This document shows, in pieces, positions 54,998 through 64,000 of a DNA stretch of 64,000 bases. Source of the stretch: Indibacter alkaliphilus LW1 (GTDB lineage: Bacteria; Bacteroidota; Bacteroidia; Cytophagales; Cyclobacteriaceae); the NCBI RefSeq assembly GCF_000295935.2, contig NZ_ALWO02000023.1, positions 496,001-560,000 on the forward strand. Direction: 5' to 3'. Position 1 is the first letter of the stretch, and every line of letters begins with the position of its first letter. Below the pieces are notes generated by a model that searched no databases, was not told where the DNA came from, and saw only the letters and a program-made list of their open reading frames with translations. Position numbers and translations under genes: made by a program.

Positions 54998-56722
54998 ATG
55001 GAAGAAAACCAAGTTCAAACCAGCAGAATAATTGAAGAAAGTTTTAACCATTACATAGAGGTATTTGGAGAACTGACCAAGAAGGCTCCTGGTTTTTTTA
55101 GAAATAGGGATTGGGCCGGAATGCAGCAAAATCATGTCAAAAGATTACGGCTCTATAAAGATCATATTTTTGATACTAAAAATAGATTGAAAGATTTGCT
55201 GGGAGCTACCATTGAAGATTTCAGCTATTGGAAAAAAATCAAAACCCAGTATCAAACACAGATCAAAGATAGGTTGGACAAAGAACTTGCAGAAACTTTC
55301 TTCAATTCAATCATCCGAAAGGTTTACCCTGGATTGGCTATTCATGAAGAGCTCATGTTTGTATATGAGGGATACAATTCCTGTCCAATATATTCCAATG
55401 AATCCCTCTATCATTCCTATCCTTCCAGTTGGGGGCTACAGAAGATCATCCGCTCCATCATGGAGGATTTTGACTTTGGAGCCAACTACTTGAATAAGGA
55501 AGAGGACATACAATTCCTGGTTCATTCAGTAAGAGAGGTGATTTTATCTAGGTATAAGCCCTCAGAGGATACCATCACCCAAGTACTCAAAAGTGTTTTC
55601 TATAGAAACAAAGCGGCCTATTTGGTGGGAAGGACAAAAGTTGGGGGTAAATGGATGCCCTTTATAATCCCATTTCTGAACGGTCCAAGGGGCATCTATG
55701 TGGACACTATGATTTTTGCCCCGAAGGTCATGGCACATTTATTCAGCTTTACCCGCTCTTATTTTATGGTAGAAGTGGAAATACCTTCGCAGCTAGTGGC
55801 TTTTCTAAATTCTGTCATTACCCACAAACAGATTCATGAACTGTACAATGCGATAGGTTTCAACAAACATGGAAAAACCGAGTTTTACAGAGATTTTATC
55901 AACCATTTGGCGCAAAGTACTGATCAATTTGAAGTAGCAGAAGGAATCAAGGGAATGGTGATGACTGTATTTACTCTGCCTTCTTACAATATAGTTTTCA
56001 AAATGATCAAGGATTACTTTGATCCCCCGAAAACCATGACCCGACAGGAAGTAAGGGATAAGTACAAAATGGTTGGGCTGCATGACAGAGTAGGAAGAAT
56101 GGCCGATACCCATGAATTTGAAGAGTTTCATATTCCATTGGACAGGGTACATCCCAGTTTGATGGAGGAGCTTAAAAACTCCGTGAACTCTCTTCTTGAG
56201 TTCAATGCCAATGAACTCATTATCAAACATGTATATACAGAAAGAAAAATGGTTCCTTTAAACATTTATCTTGAAAAATGTAACTTTGAAGAAGCCAAGC
56301 AAGTAGTTGAAGAATATGGTTATGCCATATTGCAATTGGCTAAGGCAAACATTTTCCCCGGTGATATGCTGACAAAAAATTTCGGAGTAACGCGACAAAA
56401 GAGGGTGGTCTTTTATGATTATGATGAAATAGAATTTCTGACAGATATGAATTTCAGATGGAAGCCAAAAGCAGAAACGTATGAGCAAATCTATGCATCT
56501 GAACCTTGGTATGACATCAAAGAAAACGATGTATTCCCGGAAGACTTCAAAAAATGGATGATCGGAAGAGAGGATGTAAAAGCCTATTTTTTGGATTATC
56601 ACAAAGACCTTTTTAATCCTGATTATTGGCAAAGCTTACAAAATCAAATCAAAAAAGGAGAGTTGCTTCATGCATTCCCCTATCCTACTGAAATTAGGTT
56701 TCGCCCAGAAGAAGAGGCATAA
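54998..56722 (+). CDS. aceK: isocitrate dehydrogenase kinase/phosphatase
   Basis: 574 residues, the standard length. AceK phosphorylates isocitrate dehydrogenase to switch it off and send isocitrate to the glyoxylate shunt, and removes the phosphate again, both in one active site. Evidence: the N-terminal regulatory region with GFFRNRDWAGMQ; the conserved VYEGYNSCPIYSNESLYHSYPS region; the kinase core from about 320, with AYLVGRT near 210 and the ATP-site region FDYDEIEFL/KNFGVTR near 465-485. No aceA or aceB gene is in the window, whereas in enteric bacteria they form an operon with aceK. The gene stands alone with its own terminator. Confidence 0.97.
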   Translation: MEENQVQTSRIIEESFNHYIEVFGELTKKAPGFFRNRDWAGMQQNHVKRLRLYKDHIFDTKNRLKDLLGATIEDFSYWKKIKTQYQTQIKDRLDKELAETFFNSIIRKVYPGLAIHEELMFVYEGYNSCPIYSNESLYHSYPSSWGLQKIIRSIMEDFDFGANYLNKEEDIQFLVHSVREVILSRYKPSEDTITQVLKSVFYRNKAAYLVGRTKVGGKWMPFIIPFLNGPRGIYVDTMIFAPKVMAHLFSFTRSYFMVEVEIPSQLVAFLNSVITHKQIHELYNAIGFNKHGKTEFYRDFINHLAQSTDQFEVAEGIKGMVMTVFTLPSYNIVFKMIKDYFDPPKTMTRQEVRDKYKMVGLHDRVGRMADTHEFEEFHIPLDRVHPSLMEELKNSVNSLLEFNANELIIKHVYTERKMVPLNIYLEKCNFEEAKQVVEEYGYAILQLAKANIFPGDMLTKNFGVTRQKRVVFYDYDEIEFLTDMNFRWKPKAETYEQIYASEPWYDIKENDVFPEDFKKWMIGREDVKAYFLDYHKDLFNPDYWQSLQNQIKKGELLHAFPYPTEIRFRPEEEA

Positions 56723-56723
56723 A

Positions 56724-56757
56724 AAAACAGCTGGACCTTTGGCCAGCTGTTTTTTTA
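56724..56757 (+). terminator. rho-independent terminator of aceK
   Basis: AACAGCTGG and CCAGCTGTT form a perfect stem around a short loop followed by seven T, directly after the stop codon. The A-run on the other side makes it usable for the lipoprotein gene on the other strand as well. Confidence 0.95.
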
Positions 56758-56793
56758 ATTAAACCTTCCAAGAAGGTTATTATTTTCAGTTGC

Positions 56794-57228
56794 TTATTCT
56801 CCTGCAGCAACATTCAGGTTGATACTGCGTCTGGCTGTAAAATTACTTTCTGTCACTAAGACAAATTCCATCGTCAGTGTGGTACCTGCCGCATCTTCTG
56901 GAATGGTATATTGAAATGACTCCACATAAGAATTTTCCGTATTCCAGGAAGTGAAAGTCTTGGTCTCTACCGTAGAGGCCGAAGTTCCCGTCCCTCTGTT
57001 CATTCTCAGTTCTGTTGCCGGTTCATGCTCCGAAAAGATAGTCATGGTAAAGGTTACCGTTTGTCCGACTTCAGGATTGGTATTAGATGCAGTAAGCGTT
57101 GAAATCGTTCCTACAGCACCCACTACGTCATATTCGGGTTCCACTTCCTCCAAGATACAGGACGTCGCAAAAACGAATGTCAGAAGTATCACCGCTGTGT
57201 TTAATATATTTTTCATTTTCATCATCAT
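56794..57228 (-). CDS. small lipoprotein of the SusC/SusD operon
   Basis: 144 residues; four Met codons at the start leave the exact initiation open (57216 gives the best signal peptide, MKNILNTAVILLTFVFATSC). The mature part (about 120 residues) looks like one immunoglobulin-like beta sandwich: VGAVGTISTL..., QTVTFTMTIF, TNPEVGQTV and FQYTIPEDAAG. It lies 14 bases after the SusD stop and so is third in the operon. In such operons the third lipoprotein is often a surface glycan- or nutrient-binding protein. The ligand is not evident. Confidence 0.75.
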   Translation of the reverse strand: MMMKMKNILNTAVILLTFVFATSCILEEVEPEYDVVGAVGTISTLTASNTNPEVGQTVTFTMTIFSEHEPATELRMNRGTGTSASTVETKTFTSWNTENSYVESFQYTIPEDAAGTTLTMEFVLVTESNFTARRSINLNVAAGE

Positions 57229-57242
57229 TTAAGGTTTAAGAA

Positions 57243-58688
57243 TTACCTGTCCCAGAATACTCTGTCTTGATTGGTCACTGAAGGCACATTTGCTGAATTG
57301 TTCACTACTTCTCTATTGGGATAGATGAACCTTCTAGGAAATGCTCCTTGGGTAGAATTGGACGGTGATGGCTCCAACATAGGAATTCCTGACACCGTGT
57401 TAGCCGCTCCAATAGGAGTACTTCTTCTCCAATCTGTCCAAGCTTCTGCCTGTAAAAACAAGTCAATGTGCTTTTCCTCCATGATCCTTTCCAAAGTAAT
57501 GGATGCCCCGGTTTCACTTCCATATCTTTCTACATAAGCTTCATTGGAGGATCCGGTGATTCTTTGCAAAGAAGCAGCAACAGCTACATTAAACGCATCA
57601 GCTGCACGATCCTGCTGTCCTGCTCTCAGAGCTGCCTCAGCCTCTATGAATTTAAGCTCACTGAAGTTCAAAACCGGAGTTGGCGCTTCCCTGGTGTTGA
57701 GATAAGGCCCCGGAACAACAGAACCCTGAGGTCTTGAGGATGAACCGTTAGGGGTGCCCACATAGAGGCCTGCTGTAGTTTCGGATACAAAGAAAGGCAA
57801 TCTTGGATCGTCCATCCCTTCATCGAGACGATCTCTAAGTAAGTCGATAAAGCGCTGGCTGATGCCTACATTGTTTTCGCCGAAGGTGGTCTGAAAATAA
57901 GGGAACCAAGGTCCTGCAAATTCAGATCCGAACAAAACAATAGGCTCGTCAGCATTGGAAGTAAAAGTTCCGGCATCAATAGCCGCCAAAGTAGCTGCTG
58001 CTGATCCGGCAGGATCTACTTTACTCAGATGGTTATGATACCTGGCTTTCAATGCATTGGCCAACATGATCCATTTGGGAAGAGAGTTTTGTCTCCAAAG
58101 TGTCTCATTATTTGCCCTGTAGATCAGATCATTGGTACTTGGACTTGTTGTACTTTCTGAATTAAGATCTGCTATTCCTTCATCGAGCAATTGCTGTACT
58201 CTGGCATAGATCTCTTCCGCACTGTCGAAACTAGGTTGGGAAATCTCATCCAATTGAAGCGCTTCTGTGTAAGGAATATCATTCCAAAGGTCCACAGAAT
58301 AGCCTAAAACAGCAGCTTCCATAATTTTGGCTGCTCCCAAGTAATGGGTAGCTCCAAGTTCCTGGGATTTAGCTTTGATGTTTTTGATATTCAAAAGGCA
58401 GTTTGCATAGAATCTGTTCCAGGTAGCATCACTCATATCGGCTATGAAAGCATAATTGTTTACCTGTTGCTGATCTCCAAGTACCCCAGTGAGGTATTGC
58501 ATCAAAATACTCGTAAACTGTGCTGATTCACCGTTGAGACCATAAACAAATGACGCTGTTACCGCAGGAAATATCACCTGAATAGATGCGTCAGTAGCCT
58601 GATTTGGATTGGTATTGATTTCATCAAATGATTCACATGAAACCAATACGACAATCATCATGATATATATAAATATTTTATTTTTCAT
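57243..58688 (-). CDS. SusD/RagB-like nutrient-binding lipoprotein
   Basis: 481 residues from the ATG at 58688, which begins the signal peptide with lipobox LVSC; the open frame extends 16 codons further upstream without signal. The mature start ESFDEINTNPNQATD, helical repeats and the C-terminal LERIMEEKHIDLFLQAEAW segment are typical of the SusD_2 group, often met beside transporters for peptides or other non-glycan substrates. It lies 20 bases after the SusC gene. It forms the lid of the SusC barrel on the cell surface. Confidence 0.93.
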   Translation of the reverse strand: MKNKIFIYIMMIVVLVSCESFDEINTNPNQATDASIQVIFPAVTASFVYGLNGESAQFTSILMQYLTGVLGDQQQVNNYAFIADMSDATWNRFYANCLLNIKNIKAKSQELGATHYLGAAKIMEAAVLGYSVDLWNDIPYTEALQLDEISQPSFDSAEEIYARVQQLLDEGIADLNSESTTSPSTNDLIYRANNETLWRQNSLPKWIMLANALKARYHNHLSKVDPAGSAAATLAAIDAGTFTSNADEPIVLFGSEFAGPWFPYFQTTFGENNVGISQRFIDLLRDRLDEGMDDPRLPFFVSETTAGLYVGTPNGSSSRPQGSVVPGPYLNTREAPTPVLNFSELKFIEAEAALRAGQQDRAADAFNVAVAASLQRITGSSNEAYVERYGSETGASITLERIMEEKHIDLFLQAEAWTDWRRSTPIGAANTVSGIPMLEPSPSNSTQGAFPRRFIYPNREVVNNSANVPSVTNQDRVFWDR

Positions 58689-58707
58689 GTCTTTTCTTCT
58701 TTTTGGA

Positions 58708-61700
58708 TTAGAATGAAGCATTAATGGTAAGACCATAACTTCTCATATTCGGAGTAGTGAAAGCGTCCAGGCCAACAGCTCCATTTGGTCCACCCAAGTT
58801 TGTTTCAGGATCTATCCCTCCATAATTGGTAAATAGAAGGAGATTTCTTCCATACACACCTACAGATGCCCTGCTCATACCCAATCTACTCGCTGCTGCG
58901 GCAGGAAAAGAGTAGTTTAGCGTAACATCCCTCAATCTGATCCAGGAACCATCCTGTACCCATCTTTCAGTCAACTCCCTTCCAAATGAATTTGCAGCAC
59001 CTGCACCTTGAAATGCAGCCTGATCTAAGGTCACTGGAATATCGTTGACCTGTCCATGATTATCTCCACCTGGATTTTCTATGATCCCCCTGAAAACAGC
59101 AACTTTATTTCTATCCAAAGTATGTTCTGCCACTCCGGAACCATTACCCATCCAGAATGCGGTTACGTTGATGACATCACCACCTTTTCTCACATCCCAT
59201 AACATGGTCAGGTTGAAATTCTTATAATTAAAATTGTTCCTCCAACCAATCAAAAAGTCAGGATTTGGATTTCCAACCATGATCTGTTCCGGATCCATCA
59301 TTGGAAATCCTTGTGGATTGACCAATACGTCTCCATTATCATTTCTCAAAAATCCATTCCCGTAAAACACTCCGAACTGTTCACCCGGAATTAGTCTGCT
59401 TTGAATTCTTGCCCCAAACATATTCGTCACAATAGGTTCGTCATTGGGAAGTGATATCACAAAGTTCCTGTTTCGGGTAAAGTTGAAAATCATATCCCAA
59501 GAAAAGTCCCCCCTATCCAAAACGGTACTGGTCAAAACAGCCTCTATCCCCTTGTTCTGTATTTCTCCTGCATTGGTAAGCTGGGAAATAAAGCCAGTGG
59601 ATGAAGGAACGGGAACAGAAACAATCTGGTCTCTACTTATCGCATTGTAATAGGTCACATCAAGTCCAATTCTATTTTCAAATAACCTGATATCAGCACC
59701 TATTTCGAAGGTATTGGTAAATTCAGCCCTTAGGTTATTATTGCCCGCTGCTGTACTCAAGAGCACTCCACCGACTCCATCTAAAGGAAATCTGACACCC
59801 GAAGCATATCTGGTTCCGGTGGTAGCAATATTATAAAATGTATCTGTGGAAAAGGCCGGTGGAATATTACCTGCCCCAGCATAAGAACCTCTCAATTTCG
59901 CATAGCTTAAAGTTCTGCTTTCAAGCTTCAATAGATCTGTCAATACCACACTCAGACCGGCACTTCCATAAGTAAATGACCTGTTGTTGGCAGGCAATGT
60001 TGATGCCCACTCATTTCTGACAGACAGTTCCAAAAACATGGAATTCAAATAACCTAAGCTAGCTCTTGAGAAAACTGCCTGAGTCATTCTTCTGGTATCT
60101 GTCTTGGTGAAAACAGGGTTCTCCTGAGTATTTGCAATGTTGAATAGACCCGGTATTGCAAAATTGGTCCCATTCATAAAAAGACTGCTGGTATTGGATG
60201 AAAACATATTATGCCCTACCAGGAATGTAGTGGAAAAGTTTTCATTCAGATCTTTGTTGGCCGAAAGGATTAAATCAGAATTAAGGATTTTATCTGTATA
60301 AGTATCTTCATAAATCCTTCCTCCCAACGCTCCACTGGCTGAAATGGCTGCTCCTCCTGAGGAGGACGGTGCCCAAATCTGGGTTCTTTCATCATGAGAA
60401 AAGTCAAATCCCAACCTGTGGGTAATGGTCAACCAATCACTTGGAGTAATTTCAGTCTGGAGAAAAGAAATAAACCTGTTTACATTATCCGTATATGGGT
60501 TGTTATTGACAGTCCAAAAAGGATTATCCGGGCTAAATGGCCTGCTTCCGTCAACCGCCCCTCTGAAATTCCGCTGCTCTCCGTTGGGGTAAACAAAACC
60601 TGCTGAATTGTCAAAAGATGGTGGCGTTCTGTACAGTCCTTGGATAGCATCTGAGAAATTATCTCCCCGTCCAAATTTTGTAGAGGTACTGTTGACATAA
60701 TTGACAGATCCACCGATTTTAAACTTTTCAGTCAATCTGGAATCTGCAGAGAGCTTCAGGGAAGTTCTGTTAAAATCATTATTGGGAATAATACCTTCCT
60801 GATACATATTTCCGGCAGATAGATAAAAACTTGACTTTTCATCTCCAGCAGAGACAGCTACGTGGGTATCATTGGTAAAACCATTTTGGAAGAATAACCT
60901 TTGGTTGTCATATACCGGAACCCTTGGTCCTGCATTGGGATGGTTCATATCCACAATTGTACCATTAGGATCCTTGGCAAAAGGAGTTGAAGTATCATAC
61001 CTCAATGTAGAAATCGGAGCCCCGTAATGGTTGAATGTAGTTCCACCGTTGTAGACACCATTATCTCCCTGTGAGTACCTAAGCTGTCCTGGGAAATAAT
61101 TCATAATTCTATCCGTAGAAGTATTGGTTGATACATCTACAGTAAATCCTTTTTTCCTCGATCCTTTTTTTGTAGTGATCAAAACTACCCCAGTTGCCCC
61201 CTGAATACCATAGAGGGATGTTGCTGCAGGCCCTTTCAAGACAGAGATGCTTTCTATATCATTTGGGTTGATATCAATAGCCCTATTGGCATAATCCACA
61301 CCACCTGATGTACCTATGGATGCTCTGAAGGAGTTATTGATTGGCACACCATCAACTACAAACAGGGGTTGGTTTTGCCCTGAAATAGATTGAATACCTC
61401 TGATCACAATACTGGAACCTGCACCGGCTGATCCACCCTGACGGGTTACCTGTACACCGGCTACTTTGGCATTCAGGGCATCCACTACATTTTGCTCGCG
61501 GGAAGCCAGAATTTCTGCTGAACCAACTTCTTGTTGGGAAAAAGAGATTTTCTTTTTCTCCTGCGTAAGACCAAATGCAGTCACTACTACCTCTCCCAAC
61601 TGCTCAGTGTCCGGGGACATCACCACGTCAATGGTAGACCTGTTGTTGACCCTTACAGTCTCTGCGCCGAAACCTATAAATGAAAATGTCAGGACACTGT

Positions 61701-61911
61701 TACCGGATGGAACATTGATGGAGTAATTACCATCAAGATCAGTTACTGTTCCGGTATTGGTACCCTGAACCAAGATGGAGACACCCGGTAAAGGCATTCC
61801 ATCTTCTTGCGAAGTCACGTTTCCACTTACTGACAAACTTTGTCCAAACCCCTGAAGGCTCAGACAAAATGCAGACAAGAAGAAAACTAATAAAGTAAAA
61901 TTTTTCCTCAT
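58708..61911 (-). CDS. SusC/RagA TonB-linked outer-membrane transporter
   Basis: 1067 residues with signal peptide. An N-terminal carboxypeptidase-regulatory-like domain (about 27-110, GVSILVQGTNTGTVTDLDG), then the TonB box region and plug (about 115-235: VVVTAFG, SIVIRGIQS, PLFVVDGVPINN, GPAATSLYGIQGATGV), then a 22-strand barrel ending in LTINASF. No N-terminal STN or signalling extension, so control by an anti-sigma factor is not indicated. It imports its substrate with TonB energy, together with the SusD-like protein downstream. No catabolic enzymes are nearby to show the substrate. Confidence 0.97.
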   Translation of the reverse strand: MRKNFTLLVFFLSAFCLSLQGFGQSLSVSGNVTSQEDGMPLPGVSILVQGTNTGTVTDLDGNYSINVPSGNSVLTFSFIGFGAETVRVNNRSTIDVVMSPDTEQLGEVVVTAFGLTQEKKKISFSQQEVGSAEILASREQNVVDALNAKVAGVQVTRQGGSAGAGSSIVIRGIQSISGQNQPLFVVDGVPINNSFRASIGTSGGVDYANRAIDINPNDIESISVLKGPAATSLYGIQGATGVVLITTKKGSRKKGFTVDVSTNTSTDRIMNYFPGQLRYSQGDNGVYNGGTTFNHYGAPISTLRYDTSTPFAKDPNGTIVDMNHPNAGPRVPVYDNQRLFFQNGFTNDTHVAVSAGDEKSSFYLSAGNMYQEGIIPNNDFNRTSLKLSADSRLTEKFKIGGSVNYVNSTSTKFGRGDNFSDAIQGLYRTPPSFDNSAGFVYPNGEQRNFRGAVDGSRPFSPDNPFWTVNNNPYTDNVNRFISFLQTEITPSDWLTITHRLGFDFSHDERTQIWAPSSSGGAAISASGALGGRIYEDTYTDKILNSDLILSANKDLNENFSTTFLVGHNMFSSNTSSLFMNGTNFAIPGLFNIANTQENPVFTKTDTRRMTQAVFSRASLGYLNSMFLELSVRNEWASTLPANNRSFTYGSAGLSVVLTDLLKLESRTLSYAKLRGSYAGAGNIPPAFSTDTFYNIATTGTRYASGVRFPLDGVGGVLLSTAAGNNNLRAEFTNTFEIGADIRLFENRIGLDVTYYNAISRDQIVSVPVPSSTGFISQLTNAGEIQNKGIEAVLTSTVLDRGDFSWDMIFNFTRNRNFVISLPNDEPIVTNMFGARIQSRLIPGEQFGVFYGNGFLRNDNGDVLVNPQGFPMMDPEQIMVGNPNPDFLIGWRNNFNYKNFNLTMLWDVRKGGDVINVTAFWMGNGSGVAEHTLDRNKVAVFRGIIENPGGDNHGQVNDIPVTLDQAAFQGAGAANSFGRELTERWVQDGSWIRLRDVTLNYSFPAAAASRLGMSRASVGVYGRNLLLFTNYGGIDPETNLGGPNGAVGLDAFTTPNMRSYGLTINASF

Positions 61912-62703
61912 AAAACTTTAGAATTTGAATTGTACATAAACTTAGAATAAACCAGAAAAAATCTGGACCGAAAACATCTCAAAGAGTTGGTGAAATGAGG
62001 CAATCGCCCATCCAAACCCATAAAAACCTGTGAACCAGATCACTTACAAAATATAAGCGGAATTAAATATTGTGAATAAAAAAACAAATTGCAATATAAT
62101 TGTTACTAAATAATAATATTAAAACATTCTTACATCTAATTATTCACCTGCAAAACAATAGCCTTTCAAACAATCAACATTTTCAATGGGACACTATATC
62201 TCAATCAGTTACCTATTATAATTTGAAGTAGTTATAGTATTTTTCCTTTTCGATGGGGAGGGTAAAAATCCAACCCATATTGGGCAATAATTTTATATAT
62301 CCGGTAAAACAGGTTGATGAATAAAGCTTAATATGGATATACGGAATGATGCCAGTAGAACAATAAATAACTGCTCCTTGATTCATTTCGATCCGCCACA
62401 GTGGACAAGTGATTAATTGATATTAGATACTTATAGATATTAGCTTGAAATCATAGGTATAATCCACTTTTGTGGTTATACTGGTAAGAAAGTGGATATT
62501 CATATAGCTTAAAATAGCAAGAATATGAAATTTAATCACAAACAATAGAATCATTGTGTTCAATTGGCCTACAAAAAAGACACTCTGAATAAAAATTGGA
62601 AAAACATTTTTACTAACAAAAAATTGTAAAAATCCGAACTCAAATGATTTAATAAAAAAAGCCCCTGATTTTTCAGAGGCTTTCAATTTAGGCATCTTGG
62701 AAT
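61912..62703 (-). terminator. spacer with the terminator of the pyrophosphatase gene at 62653-62681
   Basis: AGCCCCTGA (62660-62668) and TCAGAGGCT (62673-62681) form a stem with one mismatch; on the minus strand it is followed by seven T, 23 bases after the stop codon at 62704. The remainder, 61912-62640, is AT-rich and contains the promoter region of the SusC operon. A 90-codon open frame at 62423-62695 overlaps the terminator and I do not regard it as a gene. Nothing else was seen. Confidence 0.8.
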
Positions 62704-64000
62704 TTACCTCAATACAACTACTTCAGGAGCTGAATGATCTTCAGGAATTTTGTCCATTGTAATTTCCTTTGCTTCTACCTCAGGAGACATTTTTTCTACA
62801 ATTTCCCCATGCGGTCTTTCCGAAATGTGCGGAGCGATCACCAAGGCCACAATGGATGTCAATTTGATCAAAATATTCATAGAAGGCCCCGAGGTATCCT
62901 TAAAGGGGTCACCCACAGTATCACCGGTTACTGAAGCTTTGTGCGCTTCAGATCCTTTATACTGCATGGTTCCATCTATCATTACTCCTTTTTCGAATGA
63001 TTTTTTGGCATTGTCCCAGGCACCACCAGCATTATTTTGGAAAATACCCATCAAAACTCCTGATACGGTTATCCCTGCCAATAGGCCTCCCAAGACTTCA
63101 GGTCCAAATGCGAACCCAACAATCATAGGAGAGATCAATGCTATGGCTCCCGGTGCTACCATTTCTCTGATAGATGCCTGTGTAGAGATTTCAACACATT
63201 TTTCATATTCGGGCTTAGCCTTGTATTCCATGATTCCCGGAATCTCTTTGAACTGCCTCCTGACTTCATTCACCATATCCATGGCAGCACGGCCTACTGC
63301 CGCAATAGCCAATGAGGAGAAGATAAATGGTATCATCGCCCCAACAAAGAGACCTGATAATACATCCGCCTTATAAATATCTATTGAATCAATTCCTGCC
63401 AAGCCTACGTAGGCAGCAAAAAGAGCCAAAGCTGTCAATGCAGCCGAGGCAATTGCAAAACCTTTTCCTGCCGCCGCAGTGGTATTTCCCACAGCATCCA
63501 GCACGTCAGTACGCTCTCTTACCTCTTTAGGCAAACCTGACATCTCAGCAATACCACCAGCATTATCCGCAATAGGCCCAAAGGCATCAATCGCCAACTG
63601 CATAGCAGTGGTGGCCATCATCCCTGCTGCTGCAATCGCCACACCGTAAAGACCTGCTGCCAAAAACGACCCGTAAATACCTCCTGCCAATACCAAAATC
63701 GGCAATACGGTAGATTCCATCCCAACAGAAAGACCTCCAATAATATTGGTAGCATGACCGGTGGAAGATTGCTTGATGATGGAATTGACAGGCCTTTTGC
63801 CCATGGCTGTATAATATTCTGTAATCATACTCATCAGCGCACCTACTATCAATCCAATGACTACTGCACCGAAAACTCCCATTTTGGTAAATGCTATGGA
63901 ACCCCCTCTGGCCAATACCAAATCTCCTTCAGGCAACATGTACATGATAATCGGGTAAGAAGCAGCTACTGTAAGCAATATTGAAATCCAGTTCCCTTTA
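62704..64000 (-). CDS. hppA: membrane-bound proton/sodium-translocating pyrophosphatase (5' end cut by window edge)
   Basis: 432 codons, the C-terminal two thirds of a protein normally about 700-770 residues; the frame is open to the right edge and the TTG at 63978 is internal. At least nine membrane segments. The enzyme couples hydrolysis of pyrophosphate to ion pumping. Visible are the [16 protein letters not shown] substrate loop with its acidic and Asn residues, [14 protein letters not shown], where Ala and Gly at the two key positions indicate the K+-dependent class, and [14 protein letters not shown] near the end. Whether Na+ or H+ is pumped cannot be judged from this part. The last 45 residues (from about [12 protein letters not shown]) form a hydrophilic tail. 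Confidence 0.97.
   Translation of the reverse strand, partial: KGNWISILLTVAASYPIIMYMLPEGDLVLARGGSIAFTKMGVFGAVVIGLIVGALMSMITEYYTAMGKRPVNSIIKQSSTGHATNIIGGLSVGMESTVLPILVLAGGIYGSFLAAGLYGVAIAAAGMMATTAMQLAIDAFGPIADNAGGIAEMSGLPKEVRERTDVLDAVGNTTAAAGKGFAIASAALTALALFAAYVGLAGIDSIDIYKADVLSGLFVGAMIPFIFSSLAIAAVGRAAMDMVNEVRRQFKEIPGIMEYKAKPEYEKCVEISTQASIREMVAPGAIALISPMIVGFAFGPEVLGGLLAGITVSGVLMGIFQNNAGGAWDNAKKSFEKGVMIDGTMQYKGSEAHKASVTGDTVGDPFKDTSGPSMNILIKLTSIVALVIAPHISERPHGEIVEKMSPEVEAKEITMDKIPEDHSAPEVVVLR

Noticed and set aside
62423-62695. 90-codon open frame on the minus strand
   Set aside because: It overlaps the terminator of the pyrophosphatase gene, has no ribosome site and its very hydrophobic AT-driven composition looks like translated spacer.
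1-64000. CRISPR arrays, tRNA or rRNA genes, complete insertion sequences
   Set aside because: I looked for regularly spaced repeats, cloverleaf sequences and transposase motifs by eye and found none; a computed search could still reveal a small RNA.

Overview
The window looks like a chromosomal piece of a Bacteroidota bacterium, most likely order Cytophagales, family Cyclobacteriaceae. The signs are a SusC/SusD pair, ABC permeases of about 800 residues with two FtsX-type halves, many lipoproteins with a Bacteroidota-style lipobox, long multi-PAS histidine kinases, AT-rich spacers with few Shine-Dalgarno sequences, and family-typical dispersed intergenic repeats. I see no phage, plasmid, complete insertion sequence, CRISPR array, rRNA or tRNA.

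Layout. 1-639: start of a Tat-exported FAD oxidoreductase, cut by the left edge. 892-10597: a signalling block with a PAS protein lacking an ATPase domain, an RsbQ hydrolase translationally coupled to a PAS histidine kinase, a nitroreductase, and an operon of a 1299-residue PAS/GAF kinase plus a short membrane kinase. 10945-12955: TolC-type protein and ABC ATPase operon. 13133-26345: accessory stretch with an SDR enzyme, small lipoproteins, a cytochrome c, an AraC regulator, cupin, NmrA-like and Bor proteins, a metallopeptidase plus a fragment of a second copy, a beta-helix lipoprotein, a serine hydrolase and a TlpA-like thioredoxin, with decayed sequence and dispersed repeats between them. 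26957-34389 and 43904-51675: six FtsX/MacB-type permeases with no ATPase beside them. 34657-43402, between the two permease groups: an esterase, an Rcp1-type response regulator, a giant multi-PAS kinase split by a frameshift at an A8 run, an S41 protease and an outer-membrane protein. 51940-64000: DUF819 membrane protein, NUDIX hydrolase, lipoprotein, AceK, a SusC/SusD/lipoprotein operon, and most of a membrane pyrophosphatase cut by the right edge.

Main result. Four transcription units, namely the ATPase-TolC operon and the permease units starting at 34389, 49063 and 51675, share one promoter layout. Each has a sigma-54-like element (TGGCAT, 5 bases, then TNGA) and, 71-74 bp further upstream, a GTCCG-containing element that is a perfect or imperfect inverted repeat. 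This links one unlinked ATPase/TolC operon with several permease operons in one proposed regulon, as if interchangeable permeases used a common energy and exit unit. A second system is the RsbQ hydrolase with its RsbP-like PAS domain, here joined to a histidine kinase instead of a phosphatase. Start codons were moved inward from the longest open frame where a signal peptide, lipobox, terminator or TTG codon required it.
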